From: JBDREF01 sp043820045
GTDB lineage: Bacteria > Planctomycetota > Phycisphaerae > Sedimentisphaerales > Anaerobacaceae
Assembly: GCA_043820045.1 (NCBI GenBank)
Contig: JBDREF010000234.1
Span: forward strand, 1 to 8,612
Direction of reading: 5' to 3'
DNA: 8,612 nt
Shown: positions 1-5,009 of the stretch, piece after piece
Numbering within the stretch: the first letter of the stretch is position 1
How the letters are laid out: each line of letters starts with the position of its first letter
Made by a program: the position numbers and the translations under genes
The notes under the pieces: generated by a model
Told to the model about the DNA's origin: nothing
The model's database searches: none
The model's input: the letters and a program-made list of their open reading frames with translations, nothing else

Positions 1-342
1 CCATTCAAAGGCCAATGGGCGGTGCCGGGCGGATTTCTCGAATTGGACGAGGAACTCGAAGACGGCGTCGCCCGGGAATTAGCCGAGGAAACCGGTCTTA
101 CGGGAGTGCAATTGGAGCAGATACGCGCCTTCGGCAAATGCGGCCGCGACCCGAGGGGAAGACAGATTTCGATAGTATTCATGGGCGTCGCAAGCGAGCA
201 GCAGCAGGCCGCGACCAAAGCCGGCGATGACGCGGCCAAAGCAAAGTGGTTCGATATAGAGAACCTGCCCGACAACCTGGCCTTCGACCACGATGAAATG
301 ATCAAGTTCGCCGTAAAGAGATTGGAAGAACTACAGAAGTGA
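1..342 (+). CDS. Nudix hydrolase, 3' part (start lies upstream of window)
   Basis: The frame is open from base 1 and ends at TGA 340-342, leaving 113 visible codons. A complete Nudix box fits the pattern Gx5Ex7REUxEExGU: it begins at the second Gly of PGG, with the Glu of LDEE as the x5 glutamate, and ends REL-AEE-TGL. This box forms the Mg2+-binding helix that hydrolyses a nucleoside diphosphate linked to another moiety. The following FGKCGRDPRGRQIS segment and the later WFDIENLP/LAFDH segment resemble ADP-ribose pyrophosphatase-like Nudix proteins. The exact substrate cannot be read from sequence. The protein ends about 20 residues after LAFDH, so no winged-helix domain of the NrtR type follows. 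GTG at 22 is an internal codon inside the conserved PFKGQWAVPGG run and is not the true start. The stop directly abuts the pyrD ATG, which suggests co-transcription. Confidence 0.92.
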   Translation, partial: PFKGQWAVPGGFLELDEELEDGVARELAEETGLTGVQLEQIRAFGKCGRDPRGRQISIVFMGVASEQQQAATKAGDDAAKAKWFDIENLPDNLAFDHDEMIKFAVKRLEELQK

Positions 343-1296
343 ATGGGCGGAATGGGCAATAACGTTGACGTATCTGTTGATTTTGCGGGATTGAAGTTAG
401 CCAATCCGGTGTTCACCCTATCGGGGACTTGCGGGTACGCCGACGAGTTGGGTGATTTTATGGACCTCAACTGTCTCGGCGGGTTTGTCACCAAGAGTAT
501 CACCGTGGCGCCGCGAAAAGGCAACCCGACACCGAGAATCGTCGAGACCGATTCCGGGATGCTCAACGCGATCGGCTTGGCCAACGTCGGGCTGGAAAGA
601 TTCATCGAAGAGAAACTGCCCGTGCTTGCGAAGTTCTCCGCGGTCGTATTTGTAAACGTAGCGGGCACGACCATCGACGACTACGTGGCGGTGACACAGC
701 GGTTATCGTCGGAAAGTGCAATCGCCGGCTTCGAGCTGAACATTAGCTGCCCCAACGTCGCAAAAGGTGGCATAAGCTTCGGCAAAGACCCTGCACAGGT
801 GACGGAGATTACCTCGGCGGTAAAAAAAGCCGCGGGCGACAAAGTCCTGATGGTCAAGCTCTCGCCCTCTGTTACGGACATCAGCGAAATCGCCCGAGCG
901 GCTCTCGATGCCGGCGCCGATGCGCTTAGCCTGGTCAACACCTTCACGGCGATGGTCATCGACATCGAGACGCGCAGGCCCGTGCTGGCCAATAAGACCG
1001 GCGGATTGTCCGGCCCGGCGATAAAGCCCATCGCGGTCCACCTGGTCAACAGGGTCTATAGCGAGGTCACGAAAGAACGCGGCATACCGGTTCTGGGCGG
1101 AGGGGGAATCAGAACCGCCTCCGACGCCATCGAGTTTATCATCGCGGGGGCTTCTGCGGTCGGGATCGGTACGGCCAATTTCATCGAGCCGGACTGCGCG
1201 GCTAAGATTATCAACGGCATAAAAGAATACTGCGTCCGCCATGATGTGGCTAACATCAAAGAACTGACCGGGGCGCTTTTGGATAAGGAGCAATGA
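343..1296 (+). CDS. pyrD: Dihydroorotate dehydrogenase, class 1 (probably 1B catalytic subunit)
   Basis: A 317-residue cytosolic FMN enzyme that oxidises dihydroorotate to orotate, the fourth step of de novo pyrimidine synthesis. Visible signatures are TKSIT (Lys51), MLNAIGLAN (residues 73-81), ELNISCPNV with the catalytic-base Cys136, VKLSP (Lys172), LVNT (Asn199), and the FMN-phosphate loops LGGGGIRTASD (about 251-261) and VGIGTANF (about 273-280). A Cys rather than Ser base marks class 1. The length and the SCPNVxxGG form fit the 1B type, which normally works with the iron-sulfur/FAD subunit PyrK to pass electrons to NAD+. No pyrK is visible here; it could lie upstream of the window. The ATG at 343 follows the Nudix stop with no gap, and ATG 352 is an alternative start in the same frame. 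The stop overlaps the next gene as ATGA. Confidence 0.93.
   Translation: MGGMGNNVDVSVDFAGLKLANPVFTLSGTCGYADELGDFMDLNCLGGFVTKSITVAPRKGNPTPRIVETDSGMLNAIGLANVGLERFIEEKLPVLAKFSAVVFVNVAGTTIDDYVAVTQRLSSESAIAGFELNISCPNVAKGGISFGKDPAQVTEITSAVKKAAGDKVLMVKLSPSVTDISEIARAALDAGADALSLVNTFTAMVIDIETRRPVLANKTGGLSGPAIKPIAVHLVNRVYSEVTKERGIPVLGGGGIRTASDAIEFIIAGASAVGIGTANFIEPDCAAKIINGIKEYCVRHDVANIKELTGALLDKEQ
1285..1290 (+). promoter_or_regulatory. Ribosome binding site of the heparinase-like gene, inside the pyrD 3' end
   Basis: AAGGAG lies within the last codons of pyrD. It is 2 nt from ATG 1293 and 5 nt from ATG 1296, so spacing favours 1296 as the real start; the difference is a single Met. A third in-frame ATG at 1308 has only a weak AAGG at 1299-1302. 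Placing the site inside pyrD with an ATGA overlap is the usual arrangement for translational coupling. Confidence 0.7.
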
Positions 1297-3713
1297 TGAA
1301 GGTAAGAATGTGCAGCTTCGAGAAAACCGCAATTAAGCTGATTTCTATTTCTTTGTTCCTATTGTTGTTTGCGGCGCCCGGCTTTTGCACTGCGCAGGAG
1401 GCGCTGGACGAGCGTCCCGCCGAGCCGGGCGAATGGGGCTACCACCCCGCGGAAGGTTCCGTTTCCCAGGTCAATCCTCCAAGCTTCAGTTGGCGGCCTC
1501 AAAGGGGCCTGACGTGGGAGGTTGAGTGTACGCGCGAGGGCCAGACCGAATACAGTACGACAAGTCTGGAGTTCAACGTACACTGCCCGCCGCGCGTTTT
1601 CAAGGCAGGATCATATACATGGAGGTATCGTGGCAGAGACAGCAACGGCCGTTATACGAGCTGGAGTCAGCCGCGAAATTTCACTATTGCCGATGACGCA
1701 GTAGCTATGCCGCTGCCGGCCCGCGAGGAACTTATAGCCCGAATACCGAAGAGTCACCCACGGCTGTTCATGCGCCCGGAGAATCTCGACAAGCTGCACG
1801 AGCTGGCGCGGGGGAAAATGAAGCGGCAGTACGACGAGCTTGTCAACGATTGCGAACGGCTGCTGGCCCGGCCGCCTGCGACCGAGGAGCCGCCGAAGTA
1901 TCCGGAGGGTACCATCCGCAACAGCGATCCCTGGCGGGACATCTGGTGGGGCAACCGGACTTATACCATCCGGGCGCTGAACGGCGCGGCGACGTTAGCG
2001 TTCACCCGGCTGTTAGGCGGACAGGAGAAATATGGCCTCGAAGCCAAACGCATCCTGTTAGAATGCGCCAAGTGGGACCCCAAGGGCAGTACGGGTTATC
2101 GCTACAACGATGAGGCGGGCATGCCTTACAATTACTATTTCTCCCGCACGTACAGCTTCGTCAACGACCTGCTCAGTGAAGAGGAAAGGCAGCTCTGCCG
2201 AAAGGTCATGAAAGTACGCGGCGAGGAGATGTACCAGCACCTTTGCCCGCGGCATCTGTGGCAGCCGTACGCAAGTCACTCAAACCGGGCGTGGCACTTT
2301 CTGGGCGAGGTCGGCGTCGCTTTCATGGGCGAGGTCGATGGTGCGGACGACTGGGTCTGGTTTGCGATGAATGTGTTCTTCAATACGTACCCGGTCTGGA
2401 GCGACGACGACGGCGGCTGGCACGAGGGCTCGTCCTACTGGTCGAGCTACCAGGACCGTTTCACGTGGTGGGCCGATATCATGCGCGAGGCGATGGGCAT
2501 CGACGCATACGATAAGCCGTACTACTCGAAAGCGGGCTACTACGCCATGTACCTTATGCCGCCCGGCAAAGTAGGGGGCGGCTTCGGCGACCTGACCGCA
2601 AGCCGTACTGCCAGGAGCAATGTCCCGCTGGTGAGCACCTTCGCCGCACAAGCCAACAACGGGCATTGGCAATGGTACGTCGAGCAACTGGGCGGCCCCA
2701 GGGAAGCGGACGGTTATATCGGCTTTATCCGCGGAGCGCTGCCGAAAGTCGAGGCTGTGCCGCCCGACGATATGCCTCTCTCACGATTATTCGCAGGCAC
2801 GGGGCAGGCCTACCTGAACACCAGCCTGACCGACGCTCAGAACAGCGTGCAGGTGGTCTTCAAGTCCAGCCCGTTCGGCACGCAGTCCCACGGCTACGAG
2901 GCGAACAATTCCTTCCTGCTCTGGGCCTACGGCAAGCGCCTGCTCATCCGCTCGGGATACCGTGACAGCTACGGCAGCGACCATCACGTGAACTGGATGT
3001 GGAGCACCCGCTCGGTCAATAATATCACCGTCAACGGCTCCGGCCAGGGCAAGCGCACCGCCAAAGCACAGGGTGAGATAATCGCCTTCAAAACCACGCC
3101 TCAGATCGATGTCGTCATAGGCGAGGCAGGCGGGGCTTACGAAACGCCGCTCGAGCGCTTCACCCGCGCCATCATCTTCGTCAAGCCGGACGTGGTAATC
3201 GTCTATGACCGCCTGGAGGCCAAAGAGCCTTCGACGTGTGAATACTGGCTGCACGCCGTTAACGAAATCAACGTCGAGGGCCAGCATAATATCAGAGTCA
3301 AGAATGATGATGTGGTATGTGACATAGATTTTCTAACACCGTCGGACCTGACCTTCGAGCAAACCGACCAATACGACCCGAACCCCCGCCCGCGAATCAA
3401 GCTGCGCGAGTGGCACCTCACGGCCAAGACAGGCGAAAAGAGGCAAAAGACCGAATTCGTCGCCGTTTACCGGCCGCACCGGGCACAGGACGGGATTAGA
3501 AAACAAGCCACCCTGCGAAGCATAGACGGCGGATACACCCTGAACGTCGAACTGGCCGACAAAAAGCTCACCGCCCTGCTGCCCACCGACGACGAAACAG
3601 AACTGCGCGAACCAGACGGCCTGACAACCAAAGGAGCAATAAAACTAAAACTCGAAGGCCCCGGCACCCAGCCGCCCCAAATCCTCGAAGTCCGACAAGG
3701 TGATTTGGATTGA
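1293..3713 (+). CDS. Secreted heparinase II/III-like protein with N-terminal DUF4962-type region (probable polysaccharide lyase)
   Basis: An 806-residue exported protein. Residues 1-34 form a signal peptide: basic start, hydrophobic LISISLFLLLFAAPGF, probable cleavage after CTA. There is no lipobox. Residues ~40-135 form a beta-rich segment beginning RPAEPGEWGYHPAEGS and NPPSFSWRP, typical of DUF4962 proteins. Residues ~150-480 are an alpha/alpha-toroid-like region with HSNRAW (His329, Asn331) and GWHEGSSYWSSY (His377, Tyr382, Tyr386), which look like the Asn/His/Tyr set of this lyase superfamily. Residues ~500-806 match the heparinase II/III C-terminal beta-sandwich, with SHGYEANNSFLLWAYGKRLLI (His533, Glu536), DHHVNW (His564/565) and VNNITVNG. 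By family this would cleave uronic-acid-containing polysaccharide by beta-elimination outside the cytoplasm; the actual polymer is unknown. The residue roles are inferred from family resemblance. The ATGA overlap with pyrD implies translation from a shared message. Confidence 0.85.
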   Translation: MMKVRMCSFEKTAIKLISISLFLLLFAAPGFCTAQEALDERPAEPGEWGYHPAEGSVSQVNPPSFSWRPQRGLTWEVECTREGQTEYSTTSLEFNVHCPPRVFKAGSYTWRYRGRDSNGRYTSWSQPRNFTIADDAVAMPLPAREELIARIPKSHPRLFMRPENLDKLHELARGKMKRQYDELVNDCERLLARPPATEEPPKYPEGTIRNSDPWRDIWWGNRTYTIRALNGAATLAFTRLLGGQEKYGLEAKRILLECAKWDPKGSTGYRYNDEAGMPYNYYFSRTYSFVNDLLSEEERQLCRKVMKVRGEEMYQHLCPRHLWQPYASHSNRAWHFLGEVGVAFMGEVDGADDWVWFAMNVFFNTYPVWSDDDGGWHEGSSYWSSYQDRFTWWADIMREAMGIDAYDKPYYSKAGYYAMYLMPPGKVGGGFGDLTASRTARSNVPLVSTFAAQANNGHWQWYVEQLGGPREADGYIGFIRGALPKVEAVPPDDMPLSRLFAGTGQAYLNTSLTDAQNSVQVVFKSSPFGTQSHGYEANNSFLLWAYGKRLLIRSGYRDSYGSDHHVNWMWSTRSVNNITVNGSGQGKRTAKAQGEIIAFKTTPQIDVVIGEAGGAYETPLERFTRAIIFVKPDVVIVYDRLEAKEPSTCEYWLHAVNEINVEGQHNIRVKNDDVVCDIDFLTPSDLTFEQTDQYDPNPRPRIKLREWHLTAKTGEKRQKTEFVAVYRPHRAQDGIRKQATLRSIDGGYTLNVELADKKLTALLPTDDETELREPDGLTTKGAIKLKLEGPGTQPPQILEVRQGDLD

Positions 3714-3750
3714 TCCGCGTTCATGCGCACCAGCGGCTAAGTAAAGACGC

Positions 3751-3933
3751 TTCATCCGGTTAATGGGTAGGTGGCCCGCGCAGATCGGGGCCCCGGAGTT
3801 GGTTCGAGAGAAAAATCGTTTGGGCAGAGGCTCAGATTTGGGCACGTGGGGGGAAATCTGTGCCTCTGGGGCCCCGAACGATTTTTCTCGGTCGTATGAC
3901 ACACCAAGACTACCTACTCATTAACCGGAAGAA
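3751..3933. repeat. 183-bp imperfect palindrome (nested inverted repeats, MITE-like)
   Basis: The outer arms 3751-3776 and 3908-3933 are inverted copies of each other with five mismatches over 26 bp, sharing the cores CCGGTTAATG and GTAGGT. A middle stem pairs 3808-3820 (GAGAAAAATCGTT) perfectly with 3877-3889. An inner stem pairs 3825-3831 with 3862-3868 and 3833-3839 with 3854-3860 across a single T/T mismatch, leaving a 14-nt G-rich loop (3840-3853). The whole would fold into one long hairpin. It encodes nothing recognisable and I see no target-site duplication. It could be a MITE-like or other non-autonomous element, and the stem may also act as a terminator for the upstream gene. Confidence 0.75.
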
Positions 3934-3959
3934 CCGTTAAAATTAGGTAGAATATACAG

Positions 3960-4089
3960 CGAATTTTCGAATCAAATACGGCGGTACCCCCGGGCAAAAA
4001 TGGAAAAAATGTAAATTTTTTTAAGTCGTTTGCAGCCTGGCGGTTACGCTTTCGGGCCCGGTTCAAAATCTCCGAATTTTCGCATCAAA
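3960..4089. repeat. Pair of 17-bp direct repeats, 113 bp apart
   Basis: CGAATTTTCGAATCAAA at 3960-3976 recurs as CGAATTTTCGCATCAAA at 4073-4089, with one mismatch in 17. Between them lies the AT-rich patch (about 3995-4023) and a GC-rich segment with GGGCCC near 4054. The pair could mark the ends of an inserted segment or be two copies of a dispersed motif. No gene lies between them. Confidence 0.55.
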
Positions 4090-4111
4090 CGTGAATGCCC
4101 GTCCAGTTATG

Positions 4112-4150
4112 GAGGCGCTGCTTCTTACGCCTCGGGCCGAAAGACGGCCC
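4112..4150. repeat. Two adjacent short hairpins
   Basis: GAGGCG (4112-4117) pairs with CGCCTC (4128-4133) around a 10-nt loop. Directly afterwards GGGCC (4134-4138) pairs with GGCCC (4146-4150) around a 7-nt loop. The two stems abut with no spacer. There is no T-run after the second stem, so this does not look like a classical terminator. It may be part of a dispersed structured repeat. Confidence 0.45.
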
Positions 4151-4163
4151 AAATAGTTTGGCA

Positions 4164-4183
4164 GCATGGGCTAAAGCTCATCC
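4164..4183. repeat. REP-like short palindrome
   Basis: ATGGGCT (4166-4172) and AGCTCAT (4175-4181) pair around a 2-nt AA loop; one pair is G/T. The form GCATGGGCTAAAGC(C/T)CATCCTACG resembles short palindromic intergenic repeats that I recall as common in bacterial genomes with many dispersed repeats. Only one copy lies in this window, so repetitiveness cannot be shown here. Confidence 0.4.
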
Positions 4184-4340
4184 TACGAATGATTCTGAAC
4201 CTCAAATGTTCAAGACGGCAGTCATCACAAAACCTTATTCCCTGATGAGCCCCTGGGGCCGGGCCTGATAACCTGATTAACTCAATTCCGCGAGAAGCAC
4301 AATTCGCTTTACCATTACCATCCCGCTATGGCTTGTCCAG

Positions 4341-5009
4341 TTGTTGCTTCGGCCGGCGCTCGTGTACCGGCGGCTTCGCTACGGCTACGCCTTCTGCCGG
4401 ATACCGCTCACACGGGGCCAATACGCCATCGTCGATCCGGACGATTTCCCGCGCCTGGTCAAGTACAAATGGTATGCCGCCAGAAACGGGCGTGCTTTCT
4501 ATGCGATTTGCTCGGCGACAGGCGAAGACGGCAAGACCTATCAGCTACCCATGCATCGTGCGGTCCTCGAAGTCGCCGATGAGATGTTTGTGGACCATAT
4601 AAACCGCAGAAGTCTCGATAACCGCAAGGCCAATCTGCGTCCGGCCACCCCGGCCCAGAATAATCGCAACCGCACGAAGTGCCATGACGGAAAATGGACA
4701 TCAAAATACAAGGGCGTCCACTGGAGTCGGCAACGCAGGCTCTGGCGGGCGCAGATCAGAGTCGGCGGAAGGTGCATACATCTCGGCTCGTTCGACGATG
4801 AGGTTCGGGCGGGCAAAGCGTACGACCGGGCGGCTAAGAGATATCACCGCGAATTCGCCGTATTGAATTTTACCGAGCCCAGACGGTCACCGTGGAGGCA
4901 AGCAATCACCGAATCGCTCGTAAGCGTTGTCTGTTGGATGTATTCGATGTTTGCCGAATCGCCTGAGCCGGGCTTGACAGGCCTGCTCCCAACGCATACA
5001 GTGGCGGCG
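4341..5009 (+). CDS. HNH endonuclease-AP2 domain module, open in frame into polA
   Basis: Counting from TTG 4341, residues ~22-50 (IPLTRGQYAIVDPDDFPRL and KYKWYA) form the N-terminal fold of the HNH_3 type. MHR (His72), VDHINRRSLDNRKANLR (Asp85, His86, Asn94, Asn98) and QNNRNR are the HNH metal and catalytic core. Residues ~121-177 (SKYKGVHW, WRAQIRVGG, HLGSF, AYDRAAKRYHREFAVLNF) are an AP2 DNA-binding domain. HNH-AP2 proteins are homing-type site-specific endonucleases. No stop follows: the frame continues through ~46 codons of unremarkable linker into the polA ATG at 5010, giving one 1132-codon frame ending at 7739. The start is uncertain. TTG 4341 is the first conventional start, but a plausible hydrophobic N-terminus (ITIPLWLVQLLL) continues upstream to the TAA at 4278-4280 without ATG, GTG or TTG. 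This is either a real fusion, an endonuclease gene that has lost its own stop, or a decaying insertion. Confidence 0.75.
4974..5002 (+). promoter_or_regulatory. Putative sigma70-type promoter of polA
   Basis: TTGACA at 4974-4979 (a perfect -35) is separated by 17 nt from TACAGT at 4997-5002 (4 of 6 matches to TATAAT). Initiation about 7 nt downstream would fall at 5009-5010, on or next to the polA ATG, giving a leaderless or nearly leaderless mRNA. In agreement, no clear Shine-Dalgarno precedes ATG 5010, only GGCGG. The site lies inside the linker of the HNH-AP2/polA open frame. It is a prediction from consensus only. Confidence 0.5.

Larger units (their letters stand above)
3714..4340. other. 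Gene-poor intergenic region rich in repeats and hairpins
   Basis: About 630 bp between the heparinase-like stop and the HNH-AP2 frame. I see no convincing gene. The short open frames here (for example 4030-4245 on + and 3645-3902 on -) consist of translated palindromes and repeats and show no family resemblance. The stretch contains a 183-bp imperfect palindrome, a 17-bp direct repeat, an AT-rich patch at about 3995-4023, two adjacent short hairpins and a REP-like palindrome, each listed separately. The mix suggests remnants of non-autonomous mobile or dispersed repeats lying upstream of the endonuclease frame. A promoter for that frame is not evident. Confidence 0.7.

Noticed and set aside
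703..1332. Open frame (209 codons) on the - strand
   Set aside because: It is antisense to pyrD, with no recognisable domain; pyrD motifs on the + strand are clear.
3645..3902. 85-codon - strand frame
   Set aside because: It runs across one half of the large palindrome and the antisense of the lyase 3' end. No RBS or domain is seen.
4030..4245. 71-codon + strand frame, Ser/Gly/Arg-rich
   Set aside because: It spans the hairpin cluster and repeats, has no ribosome binding site and no recognisable family. It is better explained as translated repeat sequence.
4328..4582. ATG-initiated frame overlapping the HNH-AP2 coding region
   Set aside because: It has the only ATG near the expected endonuclease start but is in the wrong frame, and its translation shows no HNH or other motif.
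4341..5009. Intein or group I intron interpretation of the HNH-AP2 segment
   Set aside because: The segment is N-terminal to, not inside, the pol I sequence. No intein splicing blocks are visible, and there is no split of pol I motifs that would need splicing.
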